From NCBI GenBank assembly GCA_964565935.1, contig CAZMGW010000045.1, positions 1 to 10,216 of the forward strand: a DNA stretch of 10,216 nucleotides, read 5' to 3'. This DNA is from JBAXAM01 sp964565935. Its GTDB lineage: Bacteria; Pseudomonadota; Gammaproteobacteria; UBA9339. This document shows positions 1 to 6,199 of the stretch, one piece after another. Made by a program: the position numbers and the translations under genes. Within the stretch, counting starts at the first letter, position 1, and each line of letters opens with the position of its first letter. The notes below the pieces were generated by a model, which had not been told where the DNA came from, searched no databases, and worked only from the letters and a program-made list of their open reading frames with translations.

Positions 1-1
1 A

Positions 2-640
2 TCACAAGCAGATGATGACGGTTATGATGCGGATGACGAGGCAGAACTCCCCGCACCGCTACCAGCCGGTAAAGCCGACCAGTCAACACAAACAGTTTTA
101 TCGGGCGAAAAACGTGCCTTTGAATCTGACGATGAACCAGGGAAAAAGCGCCGCAAGATCATGCAAAGTCATCCCCGCTTCTATAGTGCGGCAGAAACTG
201 GAGAGCTTATGCCGCCTCCAGCGCCACCCAATACACCCGTTTCATCAGACACAGAATCTGACTTTAGCTCTGATTCCGGTTCTGACACTGACGCTGACGC
301 TGACGCTGTTTCTAGTGCTGATGCTACTTGTGGTTCTGACTGTGAAACAGGGAATTCGAATGATTATTTGAGTAAAACGTGTAAAAAAAGAACTTACTTG
401 CAACCTCAAAAAATAGCGTCGGGCTTTCGAGAAACACAGAAGGATTCATATAAACATGGGGAAAAAAAACATACGCCGGAATCCTCACATGCCGATCCTG
501 GACCATCAAGAAGGAAGGAGGTGCCGCCACCGTCGACGCCACAACCTCGTCCTCAAGGAAAAGGTATGGTTGTAACCCCAAATGCTTCACCTGGCGTTAG
601 TGGTGTTTTTGGCAAATCACAAGGCGCTGCTAAAAAATAA
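2..640 (+). CDS. Acidic, Pro/Ser-rich low-complexity protein with bipartite NLS (5'-truncated)
   Basis: The reading frame is open from the left edge to a TAA at 638-640, so 212 C-terminal residues are visible and the start lies outside. An internal ATG at 161 exists, but codons upstream stay open and have the same composition, so it is probably not the start. I recognise no family. The visible part appears intrinsically disordered. In order it has an acidic patch (QADDDGYDADDEAE), a KR-x10-KRRK bipartite nuclear localisation motif encoded at 110-157, a Pro-rich stretch (MPPPAPPNTP), a Ser/Asp-rich tract ending in a DA-dipeptide repeat (284-307), a basic Lys/Arg-containing segment, another Pro-rich run (VPPPSTPQPRP) and a Lys-ending tail. 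No transmembrane segment or catalytic motif is visible. The composition suits a host-targeted or nucleus-targeted protein (inference). It lies 131 nt upstream of the 754-residue repeat protein on the same strand, so the two could be co-transcribed. The coding call is well supported; the function is unknown. Confidence 0.75.
   Translation, partial: SQADDDGYDADDEAELPAPLPAGKADQSTQTVLSGEKRAFESDDEPGKKRRKIMQSHPRFYSAAETGELMPPPAPPNTPVSSDTESDFSSDSGSDTDADADAVSSADATCGSDCETGNSNDYLSKTCKKRTYLQPQKIASGFRETQKDSYKHGEKKHTPESSHADPGPSRRKEVPPPSTPQPRPQGKGMVVTPNASPGVSGVFGKSQGAAKK
110..157 (+). other. Bipartite nuclear localisation signal motif in the encoded protein
   Basis: Codons 110-157 encode KRAFESDDEPGKKRRK. 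This fits the classical importin-alpha bipartite consensus KR-x(10-12)-KRRK exactly, with a 10-residue linker. The linker is acidic (ESDDE), which is typical of functional bipartite signals. The KKRRK cluster alone also resembles an SV40-type monopartite signal. Seeing the motif is direct; that it acts in a eukaryotic host is inference. Confidence 0.55.
284..307 (+). repeat. In-frame hexanucleotide tandem repeat (GACRCT)4
   Basis: GACACT is followed by three perfect GACGCT units, encoding DT-DA-DA-DA inside the Ser/Asp-rich tract of the left-edge gene. The unit is six bases, so slippage would add or remove Asp-Ala dipeptides without shifting the frame. Confidence 0.7.
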
Positions 641-705
641 GGAGCATGGTGTTTTTAAGGTCAACCAAAAACTGGGAAACATCAGTCCAGGCTTGCAAGA
701 CTACT

Positions 706-726
706 GATTGCTTTTAAAAAGCAATC
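706..726 (+). promoter_or_regulatory. AT-rich palindrome between the two left-hand genes
   Basis: Arms of 10 bases (GATTGCTTTT and AAAAGCAATC) flank a single central A. As RNA it would form a stem of about 8 bp with a short loop. No T-run follows on either strand, so it does not look like a standard intrinsic terminator. It could be an attenuator, a transcript-stabilising hairpin or a dimeric-protein binding site. It lies 46 nt upstream of the 772 start codon. Confidence 0.35.
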
Positions 727-771
727 CGGGTAAAGTTATCTCATTGATAAAACTCCAAAAAGAGGGTTTTT

Positions 772-3036
772 ATGTTGCCGGGAAAAAACAAAGCTATTTG
801 GGATGACTATATAAAAAAGCTTACCAAGATTGGCGATATCCGTAATCCGGCTGTTATGTACGTTGAGGCGCAAACACTTTTACAAGACCTGTCTGTTCTT
901 GCGTCCACAAAAAAAGATCCAATCTATAAAAATCTTGAAAACAATCTCCGTAATGTTTTGCAATCAATTGCTGATCAGGGTGCAGAGCTATCTGCAATCG
1001 AGCGCGGTAAATTATTAAAACAACCCTTAAGCACCTTAATAAAAAAAGTTGAAAACGAAAGGTCTCGTTACGTGACCGCTGATGTAGCAGCAGAAGCGTT
1101 AAAAGTTATAACCCCTCAAGCCGCCGAGCTACTTAAAAAAGTTACACCTCCTCATTCTACCGAACAGATCCTTGCTGCGATTAGCAAAACATCAGAGCAA
1201 GCGGCTGATATCATCATCGCCATGCCAAATAATTGGCAAGAAGCACGGCCGAAAGTTTTATCTTTATTAACTTCCATTGGTGAGCAGGGCGCTCGCATAA
1301 AAAGGGTGTTAATCGATGCTGAGAAAAAGCTTGACCAAAGCGACGCAAAAATTGCTCCTGCTGTTAAAAAAGCCATACACGAGGTAAATAAAAGAATTGG
1401 GGTGGTCGATAGAACTGCTACAAGGCTTAAGCGGCTGGTAAGGGAAAAACTTCTTCAAGATTCTGCTTTAAATCGGACCAAAAAGTTGTTGGTGAAGTTA
1501 CAAAGGCGAGTTAACCATTTGGATCAAGTGGCCAATGCGGTGCATTACCTGGCTGAATTTTTGCCCATTATTCCTGTTATGGGTGATTATGCTAAAGCAG
1601 TTCTTGATTTTGGGGTGATGGTAACAAAAGCAACTAAGTGGAGTACTGATGAGGCCCTAAAATTTACCAACCAAATCAGGGTCTTTTTAGGCACACCAGA
1701 GGTTGATACTGCGGAACTTGCGAATATTGTTAAGGATTTGAAAAGCGCCAGAGATGGAATCTTGAGTGAGTATCAAGGGTTGCTTGGTCAATTAGAAAAA
1801 GGGGCGGGTTTAGAAGGTGCGCAAGAACTAGAGCGTTCCGCCGAACAGATAATGGTAACGGCTGATGCAATTTTGAAGCAGATCGAATCAGATCCAGCTG
1901 CTATACGAAGTAATTGGCAAGATGTGCAGCCAAAAATTCAAGAGTTATTGGCTGCTGTTGATAAGCACAACGATCGTATGAGAGAAGCTTTGGACAACAC
2001 GGAAAAGCAGCTTGGACAAGGCGATCAAAGAAGGGCTGTTTTTAAAAAGATAGCGCGAGAGATAAATAAAAGGATTGGAGGCGTCAATAAAGTCGCTGTG
2101 GAGCTCAAGCAATTAGTGAGAACAAAGGTTCTCACCGATTCCACCTTAAACCAAATTAGAAATTCGTTAATGAAGTTAAATAAGCGACTTGGCCGATTGG
2201 ATCAAATGGCCACCGTGACACATTACCTTGCTGAGTTTTTACCCACGATTCCTGTTATGGGTAATTATGCAAAAGCTGTTCTTAATTTCGGGGTGGTGGC
2301 AACAAAAACAACAAAATGGGGTGCAACTAGAGCATTAGGGCTGACCAATCTAATTATGGCTATTTTGGGAACACCTGATCTTAAAACCGCAGAGCTTAAG
2401 GATATGATTAATGATTTAATAAAAACTAAACAGGAGATGCTGCGCAAGTATCAAAAACTATCTGGTCGCATGGAAGTGAGCGAAGAGTTAAAACATTCTA
2501 CCCAGCAAATAACTGCAGAGATAGACAAGGTGTTGGCACAAATCACTGGTGACCCAGTTACGGTAATGAATAATTGGTCGAAAACACAACCCGAAATTCA
2601 AGTTTTGCTTACTACCGTTAATGAGCATAATGCTAGTATAAAAAAAGCTATGAATAGTGCCGAGGAAAAACTGTACCCCAATGACACCAGGGTTGTTCCC
2701 ACTTTTAAAAAGATTGCTCATGAGATAAGTAAAATAGTGAGAGATACCGATGCGACTACGGACCAGCTTAAGCAGGTAATCAGAATCAATACCCCTGTGG
2801 GCCCTGCTTTAGATCGTGCCCAAAAATTATTGGGAGGGATGAAAAAGCATCTTGGTCGGCTAGATAAGTTGTCTAATGTGGCTCGTTATCTTGGCGATTT
2901 TTTACCTTTAATCCCTGTGGTGGGTGTTTATGCAAAAGCGGTGGTTGATTTAGGTGTAACAACCACAAAAACAGCAAAATGGGCTGTAGATAGAGGCGCC
3001 AAAATAGCTGATACAGCTGAGAAAATTCTATATTGA
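772..3036 (+). CDS. Large helical protein of unknown function with three tandem ~225-residue repeats
   Basis: A 754-residue protein starting at ATG 772, supported by a Shine-Dalgarno AGAGGG (761-766) with a 5-nt spacer. I recognise no family. Residues 1-130 form a unique Lys-rich N-terminal region. The rest is three homologous units at residues ~131-356, 357-576 and 577-754; the third lacks the last ~50 residues of the unit. Landmarks recur in register: NW at 154, 381 and 601; K(K)IA/HE-I-K near 200, 427 and 647; YL(A/G)(E/D)FLPxIPV at 259, 485 and 706; and TKxxKW ending at 290, 516 and 737. The pattern is heptad-rich and helical, with one hydrophobic Pro/Gly-containing segment per unit. No signal peptide, classical transmembrane helix or catalytic motif is visible. 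It may be a structural, membrane-interacting or secreted protein. A secreted effector is plausible given the NLS-bearing neighbour upstream, but this is inference. Confidence 0.85.
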   Translation: MLPGKNKAIWDDYIKKLTKIGDIRNPAVMYVEAQTLLQDLSVLASTKKDPIYKNLENNLRNVLQSIADQGAELSAIERGKLLKQPLSTLIKKVENERSRYVTADVAAEALKVITPQAAELLKKVTPPHSTEQILAAISKTSEQAADIIIAMPNNWQEARPKVLSLLTSIGEQGARIKRVLIDAEKKLDQSDAKIAPAVKKAIHEVNKRIGVVDRTATRLKRLVREKLLQDSALNRTKKLLVKLQRRVNHLDQVANAVHYLAEFLPIIPVMGDYAKAVLDFGVMVTKATKWSTDEALKFTNQIRVFLGTPEVDTAELANIVKDLKSARDGILSEYQGLLGQLEKGAGLEGAQELERSAEQIMVTADAILKQIESDPAAIRSNWQDVQPKIQELLAAVDKHNDRMREALDNTEKQLGQGDQRRAVFKKIAREINKRIGGVNKVAVELKQLVRTKVLTDSTLNQIRNSLMKLNKRLGRLDQMATVTHYLAEFLPTIPVMGNYAKAVLNFGVVATKTTKWGATRALGLTNLIMAILGTPDLKTAELKDMINDLIKTKQEMLRKYQKLSGRMEVSEELKHSTQQITAEIDKVLAQITGDPVTVMNNWSKTQPEIQVLLTTVNEHNASIKKAMNSAEEKLYPNDTRVVPTFKKIAHEISKIVRDTDATTDQLKQVIRINTPVGPALDRAQKLLGGMKKHLGRLDKLSNVARYLGDFLPLIPVVGVYAKAVVDLGVTTTKTAKWAVDRGAKIADTAEKILY
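1162..1839 (+). repeat. Protein-level repeat unit 1 of the 754-residue protein
   Basis: Encodes residues ~131-356. Key markers are NW at 154-155, NKRIG at 206-210, YLAEFLPIIPVMG at 259-271, KATKW ending at 290 and LGTPE at 306-310. Boundaries were set by aligning the markers by eye and may be off by several residues. Confidence 0.75.
1840..2499 (+). repeat. Protein-level repeat unit 2 of the 754-residue protein
   Basis: Encodes residues ~357-576. Markers are NW at 381-382, NKRIGGV at 432-438, YLAEFLPTIPVMG at 485-497, KTTKW ending at 516 and LGTPD at 532-536. It is the closest match to unit 1, keeping the NKRIG and LGTP motifs that unit 3 has lost. Confidence 0.75.
2500..3033 (+). repeat. 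Protein-level repeat unit 3 (C-terminally shortened) of the 754-residue protein
   Basis: Encodes residues ~577-754. Markers are NW at 601-602, FKKIAHEISK at 645-654, YLGDFLPLIPVVG at 706-718 and KTAKW ending at 737. It stops about 17 residues after the KW marker, so the LGTP-containing helical tail of units 1 and 2 is absent. This is the most diverged copy. Confidence 0.7.
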
Positions 3037-3163
3037 TCAATTTGTTTGGTAGCCCTTGTCTTGTGTTGTTGTAAATCAATATGTTAAGCTTTGCGTTACA
3101 ATCAGTTATTACCAAATCTACTAATTATTTTATATTTAATTTTTTGTTGGTTACAGTTAGAAT

Positions 3164-3190
3164 TTAGCACTATGGGAACTCCAGTACCGA
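3164..3190 (+). promoter_or_regulatory. Candidate degenerate CIRCE operator overlapping the hrcA start
   Basis: The HrcA operator consensus is TTAGCACTC-N9-GAGTGCTAA. Here the left half is TTAGCACTA (8 of 9), followed by nine bases, then CAGTACCGA (5 of 9). The spacing is exact and the ATG (3172-3174) begins at the last base of the left half. HrcA bound here could block hrcA-grpE expression (autoregulation, known for the family). The right half is weak, so this stays a candidate. Confidence 0.4.
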
Positions 3191-4212
3191 TAAACGAACG
3201 GGCACGAAAATTATTAAAACTCCTTGTTGAGTGCTACATACGTGAGGGGCAACCTGTCGGTTCAAAAACTTTGGCGCAAGAAGTTGAGCTTGCTATGAGC
3301 CCAGCAACCATCAGAAATATCATGATGGATTTAGAAGCGGCTGGTTTTATTAATTCACCACATACTTCAGCAGGGCGGATACCAACGGTTCGAGGGTATA
3401 GATTTTTTGTTGATAGTTTGATTAACATCCAAGGCTTTACCGAGGGCGATAAAACAGCGCTTGCTGCACAATTGCCGCAATGTGCAAATACTAAAGAATT
3501 GGTTGCTGCGGCTTCATCGATGCTATCGACGATGACGCAATTGACCGGATTGGTGATGTTGCCTCGGCGTGAAAGCATTATTTTACGGCAGGTGGAGTTT
3601 TTACCGCTGTCGGGTAATCGGGTGCTCGTGATTTTGGTGTTAAATCAGCGTGAAGTGCAAAACCGTGTGATTTATACCGATCGATGTTATACCGCCGCAG
3701 AGCTGCAACAGGCGGGAAATTTTTTAACCTCGCGATTTAGCAATAAAGATCTGCATCAAATCAAGCAGGAGCTGTTAGCGGCTCTTAATCAAGAGCGCAG
3801 CAATATCGAACAATTGACGCAAACGATTATGGACATGACTGACAAAGCATTAGGAGAGCAGGAAACAAGTGATTATGTGGTGGCCGGTGAAGCAAATATG
3901 TTTAATTTTGCTGATCATTCTGGATTAAGCAAGTTACGTGAGTTATTTGAAGCTTTTGCGTATAAACGAGACATTTTGCACCTGTTGAATCAATGTTTGC
4001 ATGCCGATGGGATGAAAATTTATATTGGTGAAGAATCTGGTTATGAACCTTTGGGGGGTTGTAGTATGATTACTGCGCCTTATCGCAAAAATAACAAAGT
4101 GGTTGGAGTGTTAGGGGTGATTGGGCCAACAAGAATGCCATATGAGCAGGCTATTGCGGCGGTGGATGTGACGGCAAAGCTTCTTGGCGCCGCATTGATG
4201 GATACGGAGTAG
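3172..4212 (+). CDS. hrcA: Heat-inducible transcription repressor HrcA
   Basis: HrcA is the cytoplasmic repressor that binds CIRCE operators upstream of chaperone genes and is itself kept active by GroEL. From ATG 3172 the protein has 346 residues, normal for the family. The N-terminal winged helix shows REGQPVGSKTL (24-34), SPATIRNIM (43-51), SPHTSAGRIPT (62-72) and RGYRFFVDSL (74-83). The C-terminal GAF-like and dimerisation part includes GLVMLPRRE (126-134), IYIGEE (283-288) and GVLGVIGPTRMPYE (312-325). The frame stays open upstream to a TTG at 3091. That extension adds a hydrophobic run absent from HrcA proteins, so the ATG just before the conserved NERARKLLK is preferred. No good Shine-Dalgarno precedes this ATG. 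grpE follows after 54 nt, the classic hrcA-grpE order, but dnaK and dnaJ are not next. Confidence 0.95.
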   Translation: MGTPVPINERARKLLKLLVECYIREGQPVGSKTLAQEVELAMSPATIRNIMMDLEAAGFINSPHTSAGRIPTVRGYRFFVDSLINIQGFTEGDKTALAAQLPQCANTKELVAAASSMLSTMTQLTGLVMLPRRESIILRQVEFLPLSGNRVLVILVLNQREVQNRVIYTDRCYTAAELQQAGNFLTSRFSNKDLHQIKQELLAALNQERSNIEQLTQTIMDMTDKALGEQETSDYVVAGEANMFNFADHSGLSKLRELFEAFAYKRDILHLLNQCLHADGMKIYIGEESGYEPLGGCSMITAPYRKNNKVVGVLGVIGPTRMPYEQAIAAVDVTAKLLGAALMDTE

Positions 4213-4219
4213 TTTTTAT

Positions 4220-4246
4220 TTGCAATAAAAGTTTGATATGTATAAC
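4220..4246 (+). promoter_or_regulatory. Possible sigma70-type promoter for grpE
   Basis: TTGCAA (4220-4225) and TATAAC (4241-4246) lie 15 bases apart in the hrcA-grpE gap. The spacing is short for a sigma70 promoter and the region is AT-rich, so chance is a serious alternative. grpE may simply be transcribed from upstream of hrcA. Confidence 0.25.
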
Positions 4247-4266
4247 TATTTATAGAGGAATGTCTT

Positions 4267-4830
4267 ATGAATGAAATTACTGAACACAAAAACGCACCTG
4301 AAGTGACTGAGCAGCCGTTGCTTGAGTCAAAAGTTCCCGAACATTTGGTTTTAGAACACCCCAGCTACAAACAGCTTGAAGAAAAACTAAATCAGATCGA
4401 ACAAAAATCGCAAGAGTACTGGAATAATTGGTTGCGGACCAAAGCAGATCTTGAAAACGCACAGCGCCGTGCAGAGCGCGAAATTGCTAATGCGCATAAA
4501 TATGCTTTGGAAAAGTTTGCGACTGAAATGCTGGTTATTGTTGACAATCTTGAACGTAGTTTGATGGCAAAAACCGATCGGCATGAGCAACTAAAAGAGT
4601 TCTATGACGGTATTGAGCTTACCTTAAAGTTGTTTTTAGAAACCCTGCAAAAATCCGGGATTACACAAATTTATCCTTTGGGCGAAGCATTTAATCCAGA
4701 GCAACATATGGCGGTTACAACCAAAGAAGATGCCAATGCAAAGTCAAATGTGGTTTTGGAAGTGGTACAGAAGGGGTATTGGTTAAAGGATCGTCTATTG
4801 CGTCCCGCTTTAGTCGTGGTGGCGAAGTAG
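4267..4830 (+). CDS. grpE: Nucleotide exchange factor GrpE
   Basis: GrpE is the cytoplasmic dimer that releases ADP from DnaK and also acts as a thermosensor. The 187-residue length is typical. Residues 1-30 are a variable, probably disordered tail. Residues ~32-90 form the long dimeric coiled coil with the family motif NWLRTKADLENAQRRAERE (54-72). The helical bundle has VIVDNLERSL (90-99). The C-terminal beta domain that contacts DnaK shows PLGEAFNPEQHMAV (137-150), VVQKGYWLKDRLLRPALVVVA (residues 166-186). The start ATG has a clear Shine-Dalgarno GAGGA (4255-4259) with a 7-nt spacer. It follows hrcA by 54 nt and is probably co-regulated with it. The next gene is convergent, so dnaK must be elsewhere in the genome. 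Confidence 0.97.
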   Translation: MNEITEHKNAPEVTEQPLLESKVPEHLVLEHPSYKQLEEKLNQIEQKSQEYWNNWLRTKADLENAQRRAEREIANAHKYALEKFATEMLVIVDNLERSLMAKTDRHEQLKEFYDGIELTLKLFLETLQKSGITQIYPLGEAFNPEQHMAVTTKEDANAKSNVVLEVVQKGYWLKDRLLRPALVVVAK

Positions 4831-4948
4831 GTAGGTTGTAAACTTTTTAGCTGCAGCATTTTATTGCTCGTTTTGCGTGTTGCTTGTTGGCGCGCATATT
4901 TAAAAAATACGGTGCAATATAAATCCTGTATAAGAAACGTGGTAATTT

Positions 4949-6085
4949 CTATCCCAGAATTTTTTGATACAGTGCAAGGGTTTTTTCAATCATCACATCA
5001 GCTCTAAATTGTTTTGCGGTTTCTCCAGCATTTAAAGACAGGCGATGTCGCAAAACGGTGTTTGTGAGTAGAAGACTGATTTTTTCCTCCGCTTCTTCAA
5101 GAGTTTCAACAATAAACCCATTTTCACCATTGCGGATAATTTCTGGAGCTACGCCAACGGAAAAACAGATCGGTACCAACCCTTGTGACATCGCCTCGAT
5201 CAAACTAAGCGAAAAACCCTCATAGCGTGAGGTTATAAGCGCTATTCCTCCTGCATATTTTTTTAGCAGAGCAGGAATGGTATCCTTGGCCGCATTTAGG
5301 GCGACGAAATAGTTGGGAATATTTCCTTGTAGCCATTGAACTAACTTTTTGTTCTTCGACAGTATTACTGAAAACTTTTTTACTTTGGGAAACCGCTCAA
5401 AGAGCCAAATAAGTCGGTCGACCCCTTTTAGTTTCAGTGTAAATGGGTCTTCTCCAACGCGGCCTAGAAAAACAAGAGCAGGACTATCAGCAACATCTGT
5501 ATTAGGTGTTTCAAACCAGTAATCCTCAATTGCGTTGTGAATAACTGTAATTTTTTCAGCCGGGATACCCTCGCCTAGGAGATCGTTCTTTACTATATTA
5601 GAAGTGGCTATAACGTAGTCCGCGCGTTCCGCTGCGTATTTTTCAATGGAAGAAATGTCATTGAGTGGACGGCGGGTTTTTATATTAAGTTCGCGAATCA
5701 CATTTGCGTGCCTTAAACGTAGAAAAATATCGCCACATCCGTTTTCCAGGGAACTTGTTTTTGGGACCGCCCGCAAAAATCCTATTGTAGTTGAACCAAA
5801 ATGCGACACAACGGGTTTGGAAAAACGCAAGAAGGCAAGTGGTGTATAAGTTGTTCCCTGAATGATGTCATGACGGAGTACCTCGTCCCGTTTTTCTAAT
5901 AAAGAATAAAAAAAGAGAATATTGTTAATGCCTTTGAAGTGAATAGGGGTATCGTTAAGCAAAAATTGTGGATAAAAATTGTTCACCTCTGCGCCTTTTT
6001 CTTGTAATTTGCAGGCGATAAGGTCATTGATAAAATGTGCGCCAGTACCGATTTTTTCATTGCTGTGAATAAATGCTATTTTCAT
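4949..6085 (-). CDS. GT4-type glycosyltransferase (GT-B fold)
   Basis: A 378-residue cytoplasmic or membrane-peripheral enzyme that should transfer a sugar from a nucleotide-activated donor to a glycan or lipid acceptor. The start MKIAFIHSN is the usual first beta strand of a GT-B N-terminal domain, and GTGAHFINDLI (13-23) is the acceptor-side glycine region. The linker region has ADYVIATSNIVKNDL (155-169) and ITVIHNAIE (179-187). The C-terminal donor domain opens with ALVFLGRV (203-210) and contains the E-x7-E motif, EGFSLSLIE (E289 and E297), followed by PEIIRNGENGFIV (314-326). These are hallmarks of family 4 retaining transferases. Donor, acceptor and pathway cannot be read from the sequence, and no other glycan genes are nearby. 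The ATG at 6085 is preceded by GAGGGA at a long 11-nt spacing. The gene converges on grpE and follows the ATPase gene by 114 nt on the same strand. Confidence 0.9.
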   Translation of the reverse strand: MKIAFIHSNEKIGTGAHFINDLIACKLQEKGAEVNNFYPQFLLNDTPIHFKGINNILFFYSLLEKRDEVLRHDIIQGTTYTPLAFLRFSKPVVSHFGSTTIGFLRAVPKTSSLENGCGDIFLRLRHANVIRELNIKTRRPLNDISSIEKYAAERADYVIATSNIVKNDLLGEGIPAEKITVIHNAIEDYWFETPNTDVADSPALVFLGRVGEDPFTLKLKGVDRLIWLFERFPKVKKFSVILSKNKKLVQWLQGNIPNYFVALNAAKDTIPALLKKYAGGIALITSRYEGFSLSLIEAMSQGLVPICFSVGVAPEIIRNGENGFIVETLEEAEEKISLLLTNTVLRHRLSLNAGETAKQFRADVMIEKTLALYQKILG

Positions 6086-6199
6086 CGCCCGAAATTTCCC
6101 TCAAGTTTTATATTTAATAAACGCGGCCCCAGCAGGCAAAAAAGCCCTTTAAGATCAATAGGATGATCGTCTATTTCTGCAACCAATCTTATCTTAAGT

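Noticed and set aside
12..371. Open frame of 119 codons at the left edge
   Set aside because: It overlaps the acidic-protein frame. Its translation has Leu/Thr-repeat low complexity caused by reading the GACGCT repeat out of frame, while the frame 2-640 is open across the whole region and longer.
3091..3171. N-terminal extension of HrcA from a TTG codon with a hydrophobic, signal-like run
   Set aside because: HrcA is cytoplasmic and starts just before the NERARKLL region. The extension is an AT-rich intergenic sequence read in frame, not a signal peptide.
4831..4948. Search for a bidirectional terminator between the convergent grpE and glycosyltransferase genes
   Set aside because: Only 4-5 bp stems such as AGCA/TGCT were found, with no clean hairpin plus T-run on either strand.
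6086..6199. Possible terminator hairpin (GATCA/TGATC near 6140-6156) after the ATPase gene
   Set aside because: The 5-bp stem is not directly followed by a T-run, so I do not call it a terminator. ATPase and glycosyltransferase genes could still be co-transcribed.
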